Shown piece by piece: positions 23,481 through 33,779 of a stretch of DNA of 64,000 bases. The stretch covers positions 15,614,283-15,678,282 of the forward strand of contig JAJEKV010000026.1 of assembly GCA_021234155.1 (NCBI GenBank), given 5' to 3'. How positions within the stretch are numbered: the stretch's first letter is position 1; every line of letters begins with the position of its first letter. The notes under the pieces are model-generated. The model searched no databases. It was not told where the DNA came from and saw nothing but the letters and a program-made list of their open reading frames with translations. The DNA is from Isoetes taiwanensis. Its lineage: Eukaryota; Streptophyta; Lycopodiopsida; Isoetales; Isoetaceae. Made by a program: the position numbers and the translations under genes.

Positions 23481-23839
23481 TTGGCATGCCAAAAATATAA
23501 AAGAACTCATCTATCAATCTCTACTTTAAGAACCATTGCCAACCAGATCATACCATAACTAAGGAATGAGAGACAATGGTTTTCCTGTCGTCGGCCTTTA
23601 ATTTCTGGATTGTAATGCGATGTCAAGTAGACAGTTTACTTTGTGACAAAGCAAAATCAGCAAACTGGTACACATAGGTGCCACACCTTCATGCCATATA
23701 AGTGACGGGGAAATGCAATGCCCCAGGCATTCATAAGAGCACTCTGTGCTTAATGAAATAATTTGCTCCAAGTAACTCACTCTTTTCGTCCAACGTACAT
23801 ACAATCTACTGTTTAATGCAAAGGGATGGTTGAATGGTT

Positions 23840-24230
23840 CAAGAAGTTGCACTCGATGGCAAAAGAATTCCTATTTTTAAGAGAATCAAGACCTTGGGCA
23901 GTCTGGGATCAATTCTTTGGCCTTCTTGATCTTGTTAACTTTGAAAAATACTTCAATAAGAAAATTATATGTGATGAAATCAGGCATGCAACCAAATTCC
24001 TCCATTTGCCTGCCAATTTCATCAGCCTCATTTTACTTGAAAGCTTTGCAGAACCCATCAATCATTATATTGAAACTCACATATCTCCACAAACGTTCTC
24101 AATCATTTGCTGGAAAGCTCCTGAGCAGGATTTGTATCTCCCATTTTAAAAAATCCATCTATACATGTGTTATAGCTGATAACATCAGGAGCATATACTG
24201 AACATCCATCTAGGCCATGAGGAGCTGGAA
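23840..24230 (-). pseudogene. P-type PPR pseudogene fragment
   Basis: Minus-strand frames include DVISYNTCIDGFFKMGDTNP near 24180 and VSFNIMIDGFCKAFK near 24070, the classic P-class PPR consensus (xSFNIMIDGFCKxGK), interrupted by stops. It differs from the PLS-type remnant at 22.8-23.5 kb, so two different PPR genes decayed side by side. 23481-23839 holds nothing recognised. Confidence 0.65.
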
Positions 24231-24488
24231 ATGAAGCGGGAAACATAGCTCTACGGCTTTTTTAAGCTTGGAAGTTGCAGACCCATCGGAGAAGAAGACG
24301 GATTCCTAAATCCTATTTTATGCCACTTCAGCTCCCGTAGATCCAACACATTTAAGAAAAGGTAAAAAAAAATGCTCAAAAAGCCGGATACAGACAACAA
24401 AAAAGGGCTAAAAAAAAGGTACAGAAAACCCAAAAAGGTCCAAATCGGGAAAAAAAAGAGTATAAATCGGCAACCATAAAGCATTTTG

Positions 24489-24932
24489 ATGGCGACGAGC
24501 ATGGATTCGGGTTCTGATTATGGATACATAAGGGCGAGGCAAAAATTGGAGCCTCTACCCGTTCCTTGTGGGCTATGCAACGGGATGATCTATGGAACGG
24601 TAGATCAAATTGCACCTGACGTAGTGGCTGTGCTGGATTGTGGCCACGCTTACCATGCAACTTGTTTGGAGAGTAATACCCATCCTATGCATATCCACGA
24701 TCCTCTTTGTCCTCTTTGCACACATCCGTTTGTTCTAAATTCAATTGAAATGCAACCACTTTACTCATCCTCTCAAGCACCCCCAATCCCAACTCCACAA
24801 CCAGTTTTTCCATCCACAATCACTCCCCAATCTGCAACCCACAGTTCACAAAATATGTCAACTTCACAAAATATGTCTAACCTTGGCCCCCAGGCTTTTG
24901 ATTTTGGCAAAAAGATTTCTAATGGTTCTTGA
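24489..24932 (+). CDS. Small RING-H2 zinc-finger protein
   Basis: 147 residues from the ATG at 24489 (MATSMDSGSDYGY). The RING-H2 ligands are C27-x2-C30, C51-x-H53-x2-H56-x2-C59 and C74-x2-C77 (PCGLCNG, LDCGHAYHATCLE, LCPLC), giving a C3H2C3 finger, the E2-binding module of E3 ubiquitin ligases. The finger fills the N-terminal half; the rest is a low-complexity Pro/Ser/Gln/Asn tail with a repeated SQNMS. No transmembrane segment is seen. Stop is TGA. The ORF is compact and intact, so it may be a functional gene, though it could be one exon of a longer one. The finger spacing between the second and third pairs is long for a typical RING-H2, so substrate class is unknown. Confidence 0.65.
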   Translation: MATSMDSGSDYGYIRARQKLEPLPVPCGLCNGMIYGTVDQIAPDVVAVLDCGHAYHATCLESNTHPMHIHDPLCPLCTHPFVLNSIEMQPLYSSSQAPPIPTPQPVFPSTITPQSATHSSQNMSTSQNMSNLGPQAFDFGKKISNGS

Positions 24933-25869
24933 CAAAATTGTAATCTTGTTATCAACCATATCGTTGGCAATTAGCCCGATCTATTGCTTAAAACCATCCA
25001 CTAGAAGTTCCAGCACAGTCCAGGTAGTGTGGTTAATTGTTTCGGCATCAATTAACCACGTAAAAAGAAGAACTTACCGAGGTGTTCTTTGTAGGTCCTT
25101 ATGAAAGCTATATTCCAAGTTCAAAACTCTCGATGCTTAGAACTGATAACTCAAGATTGTGGTTATATCGAAGTACATACTTATGGCGATTGTAATTCCA
25201 CTATTTTTTTCCCGGTTAAATAAAATGGAGGCCATCTTTTAGCATTGTTTTTGTTAACGATGTTTTTGTTTTCACAACGTCGTATTTTTTATGAATCAAT
25301 TGCATCTCAAAAGAAAAGCAAAGGAAAAAGCATAAAGATATAAAAAAGCAATTGTCTATAATGGAGTGTAGCAAAAGTAAATCTTCTTAGGGAGCATGTA
25401 ATTGTGCATTGATGCACAAGTTCGTTCCAACTTAAAGTTATGAAGATGTTATGGACGACAATTACTTGTTTAAACCTACAGACGTTTTCTGAGCCCGAAC
25501 TTTGCCCATACTCGAGTGACTCCAAACTGGTTGCCGGGATAACTATCAGTGCTCATATCCAGCTACAAATTGGTTCTTCCAAGGGCACTCACAACCAGGA
25601 AATTTGCTCATTGCCAAATTAGGTTTCTAATTGTAGTGTCAAATTGGCATTGGGTTTTCAAAAATATAAAGCTTTTTTAAGTTGCAAATTTCATCATTCC
25701 TTTTTTTTCATCACCCATCAATCCAGCATTCCATTCTCATATCAAAAACACGTACAATATATCAGTATACAAATCTCCATGTCCAAAAATGCAGGTGTAC
25801 ATTAAGCTGGAAGCATGAGATTATCCCATTAGATAAGTATCCTAAGGATCACAGTATATTCCTTGCCAA
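24933..25869. other. No gene recognised
   Basis: Likely 3' region of the RING gene and spacer up to the Helitron. Only short ORFs with no recognisable motif. Confidence 0.5.
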
Positions 25870-25885
25870 TCTACTTATTTAAATT

Positions 25886-26020
25886 GTAACTTTCCGGCAG
25901 TGCTAACGCCGGCGCTTACGCTTTTTCCGACAAATGTTACGCCGCTTCTTGAGTTTCCGGGCAAAAAATGTTTTTTTCCGGCAATGTAACGCCGGCGCTA
26001 ACGCTTTTCCCGGCGAAAAG
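25886..26020. repeat. GCCGGCGCTAACGC repeats near the Helitron 5' end
   Basis: Two copies of a roughly 90-bp unit: tttccggcagtgctaacgcc at 25890 and tttccggcaatgtaacgccg at 25975, each followed by cttttcc and cgg. GC-rich self-complementary words are also found near the 5' end of the Helitron at 61055-61090. Confidence 0.6.
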
Positions 26021-26949
26021 CGTGAGTTTTGGAATCCAAAAATATTTCCGACGTTCGCTCTGCGAAACTTTCTCTCTCCGTCCCAAAAAAAAATGGGTTA
26101 CGTTTTCTTGAAGGGAAGGAGCGTTTTTTCCGTCCTCTCCGCTCCATCATTCTTCTGCCATAAGCCGAGATTCAAGATGTTTTTGTGATAGCAAGAATGT
26201 CTGAGCTCTGAGCGGCTGGTTACCAAAATGCAGAGGCGGCTGGGGAGCTGGGAGCCGATTGCATGCTGGAGGTACTATTCTACTGGAGCATCTTGGTAAA
26301 TCGGTTGCATTCTACTGGTACTTTTCTTTGCATTTTGGATGTTAGTCGGTTGTGACATTCTAAATCTGAAGCTGTTTCTGCTGAAGCAGAGGTCGCTGAA
26401 GCAGAGGAGCCACTGGGCCACTGATGCAAAGGAAACAGAGGAGTCGGTGAAGATTAAGGAGCTAACTATTGGAATCGATATACCTATCTCTGACAATCTG
26501 GCATGTAGGTTTCCATCTACTGCTTTTCTTATGTTTTTGTGCTTTTTTCTTTTGCTTGCAGACGATTGTTGAAGCAAGCCAGCCAAGCTTAAAAGCATCC
26601 GACTGCTTGGATTTTCGTGCTGCACTCCTACGACCTGCAAATAATAACCTCTACATTTCTTGGGGTTTTGACAAACATTTCATCCTTCGATTCAATCATG
26701 GGTTCTTATCCTAGCCTCTTTGCACAGGCCGGCTTGCAACTGCTTCATGCTCTACAGATTTAACAGATTTTCTACACTAAGAGCAAAGCATTTTTTGGAT
26801 TATGGGCTCGCATCCTAGAATGTTTTTTCCTACTTGCACAGGGCGGCTTGCCTGATTGGTTTGTACTGACTAATCCTATTCCTTTTCTGAATATATGGAG
26901 TGCAAAATGCCTGATGTTACTTATCTCATTCATTTTTTCAGCTTGAAGT

Positions 26950-27270
26950 ACATTTGATTATGAAAAAAAACGTCCAGGTAATTTTTTTTTAAGCCTTATC
27001 CTTCTTGATAGGGGCTTGATGGATTTTTAACAGGGACTCTTATCATGTTAGATTGAAGCATGGCAGATCCTGGTGATAAAAAGACTTCCAGGTAATCTTT
27101 TCTTCAAACTGTATCCTTCATAAGATAGGGCTTGACAAATTTTTAACAGGGACTCTTATCATGTTAGATTGAAGCATGGCAGACCCTGGTGACAAAAAGA
27201 CTTCCAGGTAATCTTTTCTTCAAACCGTATCCTTCATAAGATATGGCTTGACAAATTTTTAACAGGGGAA
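26950..27270 (+). repeat. About 118-bp tandem repeat, nearly three copies
   Basis: The unit contains gattgaagcatggcagatcc, gacttccaggtaatcttttc and cttgacaaatttttaacagg; the first copy (about 26950-27040) is the most divergent. Confidence 0.85.
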
Positions 27271-27282
27271 GCATGGAAGATC

Positions 27283-27785
27283 ATGCTGTCATCCCTTCAT
27301 CTCTTAGTCTTTAGTCTTATCATATATTTTGAGGCCCCACAACGTGCATGCAAATACAGATTTTTGAGTTTATTGTCGTAATCACGCAAATACAGATTTT
27401 TAATTTTGTTGTGGCAATCATTGCACAAATTCCTATCAGATTATTGTAGAATAGATCTGCATGTTCCATTGTGAGTTTGCATTCGTTTTTCTAAAATGTT
27501 CTGATTTTATAGGGTTGCTACCTTCACATTTTTACTAAATGGGTGTTTTTCTCTGAAGAGAGAGGATTGTTATTGCCAGCAAGTGCGGAAAAAACATGGT
27601 ATTCATTCATTCATTTGTGCTGGGCACTCATTCTTCTTCTGAGATTCCTATACGGAAGATCATGCTGTCATCCTTTCATCTCTTAATCTTTGGTCTTATC
27701 ATATATTTTGAGGCCCCATAACATGCATGCAAATACAGATTTTTGAGTTTATTGTTGTAACCACGCAAATACATATTGTTTATTT
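27283..27785 (+). repeat. Direct repeat of about 125 bp within Helitron 1
   Basis: Two copies starting gatcatgctgtcat (27278 and 27658) run through tcatatattttgaggcccca and gcaaatacagatttttgag. They are separated by about 250 bp. The rest of the element, to 29090, contains nothing recognised. Confidence 0.8.
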
Positions 27786-29699
27786 AACGCAGTCATTTAT
27801 TTAAACATTTTTGTTTCGAATGCCTGAAATCAGTGACAAGGATGGATGTTCCACGTTCAAGATTAAAGAAGGAGAAGAAAAGAAAAGAATTTGGGGTACT
27901 TGAAAGCTTCCAGGTTATTTTTAGACTGTCTGCCATACTAATTGAGTCCATAAAGCTTACGCCATATGTAAAAAAGGGTGATGGCATGTTGTAGGACTGA
28001 TTGTTGCCAATTGCTTATTACCTTATTTACCTAGAAATATTATCCATCCAGTCGTGTTTCATATTCTGACTACTATATTGATTATGATATTATGCGGTAT
28101 AAGGTGCTGACGTTATTGAACTTTAGCTATGAATTTACCTATACCAGAGGCCTTGCATAAATGGCAGACAAAGACCACTTCCCCTCTCGACCTAGATATT
28201 GGAATTGTTGTGCAAAGAGCACATTGATTTATTATGTAAGAACAAAAGTTTGTAACGTATGCTAACTCATTCCAGCTGTTCTACATGGTGATTTTTTGCA
28301 TAAATGGGAGTTTCATTCAAGGTCCATTTGAAACCTTGAAACTCCAAGGAGATAAGGCATCACACAATTTAAATTCTTTCAAGACAATCACACATTTGCT
28401 TGCATTAATTCAATAGATACCATTTTTAGATAGATTCAAAATGCAAGTTCTCTTGCTGATTAAGTTGAAATGGTTTTTGAATTGCACATTAAGCGCTACT
28501 ACTATGTTACTTACCATTGCAATTTTCTACCTAACGGGGAAGAGCTATTGTAATGTACCTTTTCTTTTTCAATTATTATCAAATTTGAAACATCTCTAGA
28601 TATGGTAGTTTGATACATCAGTGGCTTGATGCATTGAAGACTTAAGAGTTTGTGTGGCACTATTCTTATATGGAGCATGACCTTTGATAGATAGCGTAGG
28701 TCATCTTCCAAATTTACACAAGGAACCATTTATGGCATTATCATGGATTTTGCCTAAGGATTATTATATCATCCTACATGTTGTTCATTCTGCTACAAGT
28801 ATGAGGATGATATTTTGAGCATAAGTTTTTGGTCTCTTTTCAAATTTTCGTTTTTAGAGGTAGATTTAACTGCTTGCCATATTCCTTATAAAACATTGTT
28901 TTCTCTTCTAAAATCTATATACGCAAAGTTAATACATCGATGATACTGTTATTAGACAATTTCAATAACAAAAATAATTACAAAAGCAAATAATGTCTAT
29001 TCTTGCCAATATCAATATCAATATGTGCAGTTATCGAAGTTGTACATATGGACGTTAAAGGCCGAGTAAAAACAGATGTGCCACGACATTAGCCCGGCAA
29101 CGCCGGGCACACGTTTACTAGTCTTCCTTAAAGAGAAGGATCTTTGCAAAAGAATGTACACTTTGTAAAACTTCGCCACTAGACATTTTGAAACAAAACA
29201 ATAATACTCAGTCGATTTCTCCTTAGTTATTCTCCCCTTTCACGAGGTCAACATAGATACTGAAAAGGCCGACCCTTAGTTAGCTCCTGTTTGAATCCCA
29301 AGGCACAGCTTGGCTTCCCATTCTTGCAACCCAATAGACACCATTCAAAATACTGGACACTAATTCATTACTTAATTCAAGCAAAACGGCCCTTCCACAG
29401 TGCAAGCTTTTGCCAAACCTGAAAATGACTTTAGGGATAACTCAGATCATGGGAATTTTACTAGCAGCTTAACCATGCGCAGTTACAATGCTTAGGATAT
29501 GCTTCCGTGCGCAGTTACAATGCTTAGGATATGCTTCCGAGCAACTAACAGGAATTCAGCATGACTTTTGGTAATAAATTGTAATTACCAGATATCCTAG
29601 GTTTGTCCTTGGATTCCAATTCTAGAAGCGATATTTAGAATGTAATTTCATAAAGGGCATCCAAGAAAACACCAAAAAGGCCAAATTACCTGGCAGATG

Positions 29700-30110
29700 T
29701 ATTTTCCTAAGCAGCCAATGCATGACCATACCGATGTCCATTTTTTGCAAGACATGGTAGCTCTTGGCTACATGCACCTAACAATGCCACAAGACACCGA
29801 AACATGTGACCTTGCTAGGTTTTATCCCAGGATCCTGCATGTTCTGAAAATATTTTTGAGCATTGCGACTTTCATTATACTCGGCACATGCAGTTATCAT
29901 TTCATCCCAGGTCACAGTACATTTCAATTTGTCGTTCTATGAAATAACCTGCTTGTCTCATCTTATCTCCTATATTTTGCATACATGTCCACAAGTATCC
30001 ATGTTTAGTTTGACTGCATTGCTACATGTTTCCAGCATGCCTAGAAATGTGAACTTACTAGGTTTTATCCTCGTTCTTTCAAAATTGTTTCTTCTTCTTT
30101 TTCAAAACAG
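29700..30110 (-). pseudogene. PPR pseudogene fragment
   Basis: Minus-strand frames read LVDMYAKYRR followed by a stop (near 29975) and EMITACAEYNESRNAQKYFQ with NMQDPGIKPSKVTCFGVLWHC and a stop (near 29900-29780), typical L and P motifs of PLS PPR proteins. It lies just downstream of, and may be a decayed partial copy of, a gene like the one at 30330-32093. The stretch 29122-29700 shows a 45-bp tandem duplication (gcgcagttacaatgcttagg at 29475 and 29517). Confidence 0.65.
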
Positions 30111-30329
30111 ATTTACACCCCTCGGTTTATTCCTCCACAAACAATCTCCAACCTTAAACGGATTGCCTCCCAAGGACAGCCCAAACAGAAACCAAGGGCA
30201 AACTAGAAAGATCCCATATTGGTTGATAAGCGGATTCCCCTCTGCACAAAATATTTTTGGTTCTATTAACATTAAGCTTCCGTGCTGGCCATGAGAGCAT
30301 TAACAAACGTGTTGGCTTAGAAGGCAGTC

Positions 30330-32093
30330 TCAAGCATCAGCATAAATGTTTGACATAACAACATAACCAGCAGAGAAGCTTGAATCTAGATGGATGAGAT
30401 ACTCAAAACATCGTTTTCCTATCTCTTTGTTGCCATGGACTCTGCAAGCACTGAGCAAACACATCCATCCTCTAATATATGTTGGATTAGTTGACCAAAG
30501 CAAAATTTCAGCCTGGTGTAAGCATCCTGCATGGCCTAGAAGATCGACCATACAAGTACAATGAGAAGTTGTTGGTCCAATGCCTTGAGCGAATTTCATA
30601 CTCATGAAGTACCAGTATCCTTCATCTACTAGGCCTGCACGGCTACATAAGGTAAGCAGGCTTGTAAAAGACAATTCATCAGGCATCATGCACTCTTGCT
30701 GCATCATATCGAAGCATTCAAGAGCAAGACATCCCTCTCCATGTTGTGCATATCCTGCAATCATTGCATTCCAAGAAACCACATCCCGTCTAGGCAAAGC
30801 ACAAAAAGCATTGTGAGCTTCCCCTAGGCTGCCACATTTGGCATACATATCGACAATAGTATTTCCTACAACATCATCTAATTCAATGTTGCATTGAGTA
30901 ATCTGTTTATGAATAACTCTGCCATGCTCTATTGCTCCTATACTTGCACATGCTTTTAGAACACTCAGAAAAGTGACCCCATCTGGTTTGATGCACTCCA
31001 AGTGCATTTGCTTATAACATTGAAGAGCCTCAACGCCTTCACCATGATGCACAAATCCTGCAATCATCACATTCCATGACACCAAATTCTTATTGGGCAA
31101 ATTATCAAATACTTCAAATGCCTTCATTAAGTTTCCACATTTTGTATACATATCAACTAGCGCACTCCCCACAACAGCATCAATGTGATATCCACAACAA
31201 ATAATAGATTGATGAATGAGGGTGCCCTTTTCTATTGCTCCCAGGATAGCACATGCTTTCAATATGCTAGAAAAAATTACTTCGTTTGGCTCTATACCTT
31301 GCTCTTGCATCTGTTCAAAACATCGCAGAGCAATATGAGAATCTCCATGTTGGATATGTCCAGTGATAACTGCACCCCAAGCCACCACGTCTGCTCTCAT
31401 CCCTTCATCTTGCATGTTCTTAAAGCATTCTATAGCGAGATGGGATTGGCCACTCTGGGCATAGCCGCCAATCATTGCACCCCATGATACAAGATTTTTA
31501 TCTTGTAATCTATCAAAGACTCTCCGCGCTTCCAGTAGGCATTCACACTTGGCATACATGTCAATTAAACTGCTTCCTAATACGACATCCAGTTTCTTAT
31601 TACTTTTTAAAACGTAACCATGCATGATCCTTCCCTGTAATGGAGCTCTTAGCATAGTACAGGTTTTTAAGACTGCAGTATAAGTGAACTCGTCAGTTAC
31701 AGTTCCAAAAAGCTGCATCCTCTCATACAATTGAAGTGCCAGTTCCCCTTGCCCAAGGTTTCCATTTGCCAGCATTATTGTAGCCCATGTATACACACTT
31801 GGTTTCACAATCTTATTGAATACCTGGTTTGCCTGAAATAAACTTCCATGGTAGGCAAGTAACCGAATAAGATGGTCACCTAAAACAGAAACAGTGTCAA
31901 GTCCATTGTGAGTAATGAGATGCTGCAATTGCCTGACACGTTGAAAATCCTTGGTTCTGTCACACTCCTGCAGAAGACAGTATGCAGTGTTCCTGGTTAC
32001 AACACGGTGTTTCTTCTCGGCAACCTCAAGCACTCGCAGAACCATCGATACAGCATCTCTTCTGACCATCAGAAGAGCTAATGCTGGGAACAT
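30330..32093 (-). CDS. PLS-class pentatricopeptide repeat protein, C-terminally truncated
   Basis: 587 codons without interruption from the ATG at 32093. About a dozen tandem motifs of 31-36 residues alternate in PLS fashion: L-type motifs such as VVLGSSLIDMYAKCECLLEA and VVGNTIVDMYAKCGSLGEAH, and P/S types such as LVSWGAMIGGYAQSGQSHLA and VVSWNAMIAGYAQHGEGCLA. The architecture is that of land-plant organelle RNA-editing factors, which bind RNA one base per repeat in mitochondria or plastids. The N-terminus (MFPALALLMVRRDAVSMVLR) is Arg-containing and acid-poor, compatible with an organelle presequence. The protein stops at SNIYADA, just where the E1/E2/DYW extension would begin, so it lacks the editing domain. 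Either it works with a partner DYW protein or a premature stop has removed the tail. The style resembles fern PPR proteins. Confidence 0.85.
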   Translation of the reverse strand: MFPALALLMVRRDAVSMVLRVLEVAEKKHRVVTRNTAYCLLQECDRTKDFQRVRQLQHLITHNGLDTVSVLGDHLIRLLAYHGSLFQANQVFNKIVKPSVYTWATIMLANGNLGQGELALQLYERMQLFGTVTDEFTYTAVLKTCTMLRAPLQGRIMHGYVLKSNKKLDVVLGSSLIDMYAKCECLLEARRVFDRLQDKNLVSWGAMIGGYAQSGQSHLAIECFKNMQDEGMRADVVAWGAVITGHIQHGDSHIALRCFEQMQEQGIEPNEVIFSSILKACAILGAIEKGTLIHQSIICCGYHIDAVVGSALVDMYTKCGNLMKAFEVFDNLPNKNLVSWNVMIAGFVHHGEGVEALQCYKQMHLECIKPDGVTFLSVLKACASIGAIEHGRVIHKQITQCNIELDDVVGNTIVDMYAKCGSLGEAHNAFCALPRRDVVSWNAMIAGYAQHGEGCLALECFDMMQQECMMPDELSFTSLLTLCSRAGLVDEGYWYFMSMKFAQGIGPTTSHCTCMVDLLGHAGCLHQAEILLWSTNPTYIRGWMCLLSACRVHGNKEIGKRCFEYLIHLDSSFSAGYVVMSNIYADA

Positions 32094-33700
32094 TAATTAT
32101 GTCAGTAAAAGAGTCCTTGCTCTCCTTGCATATGTGGAAATTGTGTAGATACTCAATAGAAGCCCAGACTTCATTTTATCATAGCGCACATCCATCACTA
32201 CAAACCATTGCTCTTTTCTAAGCACCACCTCCATTTTATTTTCCATCTTTGGCAATACTATCACTAGACTTGTCAACTTAAACTTCACTGTCATAACCTT
32301 GATTGGATAATGACTACATAAAGTATTGCATAGGCTAATTGGATCCATTAACCTAGAAACCAGCTTGCGATAGCTAAACAGCCAGACATTCATCAATACT
32401 CTAGCGCAGAAGATCACACCACAATACTCATTACATTACCAGATGCAAACTCCTGCACATCATGGTAATATCACGCCAAACTGAAGACAGACCATAGCTT
32501 GAGGAAAACATAGTAGAATTCTTTCAGGCTTCATGAATGTGAAAGTTGTCAGCTAATACCATGAAAATCGTAATGAAATTTGACGGATGAAATTTGACGG
32601 ATCTCAGTTTCCAGTTCCAATGCATCTTTACCAGGTGCGATAATTTCCCAAACAAACATGATATAAAACAAGTGCAGCAAAGTTCACAAATGAGATGCGA
32701 ATAAATAGTCATAAGCCCATAATCTTCATCAATGGTAATTTCCTTTGCGAGTGACAAAAAAATGTGTTTGATTTGATGCTCTGATAACAAGAGGGCCCCT
32801 TCAACCATATCTGGCTAATAGATTTATAAACATCATGCAACTGCTGTGGCCTTTAAACGCATAAGTATGACAAGTCCGCATTTCGGCCTGCAGGCTTGAA
32901 ACTGCACTGCATCAACATCAAGCAAAAGCGTATACGTTTACTTGTCCAGTTCAAATTTAGCCTCCTGCTCCTTTTCTATGATTTTTAATGGTTTATGAAA
33001 CCCTTGAGAGATAGGGCGATATGTGGGTTTTTCGTTTGGACGGTGCAGATTACTTTGGAGGTCTGCTTGGACGGCTCATGTTGATTTGTGGAGCTGCCTT
33101 AGTCAGCACGAGGTCAATAGCGTTAGGGGTCGTTAGGATTCAATCTAGCCGTGCACTGCAGGCAGCTTTAGATCGCATTTGGTTAGAACGAAACTGCTTT
33201 AGGATTTGAAATTGCAATTGGTTCGTCTTCAAGTGTCTTTAGATTGCTTTTGATTCTACCAATGGGCTGCATCAGCATTAGTAGCAAGATTTAACACCAA
33301 GTCGTAACCTTCGTCACCTCCCGATTACTTAAGATTATTGGGGGTTTTCCTTTTAAGTAATTTTTGGCTTCTTGGTCTGGCGGCGATCTGGTGGCGCCGC
33401 CAACAGAGTGTTCTCTTGGCAACTATGGCCGGCTCATCCCATTCCTATGGCATTTCCCATTCCCTATTGCAAGGATTCCAGGTTGCCATAGCCTACTATC
33501 TCGCATAGCCCAGCATCTCCATGTCGTCACAGCCTCGCCGGAAAGCAAGAATGCATAGCCTAGAAGAATGCATAGCTTTGCTGAAAACACAGACCGTCAA
33601 TCTCTGTCATGTGCACAGACTGCCAATCTTTGTCATGGGCGGCCATAGACCGAGGTCTTTATAAGCTTACTTCTCATAAACACTCGTCGGACTTCAAAAA
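32094..33700. other. No gene recognised
   Basis: Upstream region of the PPR gene followed by spacer. Short ORFs on both strands show no recognisable motif. Confidence 0.5.
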
Positions 33701-33779
33701 TGATGCAAGATTAATTTTCATTACATTTCTGTGTTTCTGTGACAGCGATTGCGGGCGATTTCTGTGTTTCTTTGGCTCC

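Larger units (their letters stand above)
25870..29121 (+). mobile_element. Helitron 1 (non-autonomous)
   Basis: The 3' end is textbook: a GC-rich hairpin gcccggcaacgccgggc (29092-29108), a short spacer acacgttta, then CTAG (29118-29121) followed by host T. The 5' end is proposed at TCTACTTATTTAAATTG (25870), preceded by host A, giving the A^T insertion typical of Helitrons; this end is less certain. The interior has no Rep/helicase, but GC-rich gccggcgctaacgc repeats near the 5' end and two sets of tandem repeats. It shares its 3' hairpin and spacer with the Helitron at 56114-61130, so they belong to one family. No captured gene is recognised in it. Confidence 0.78.
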
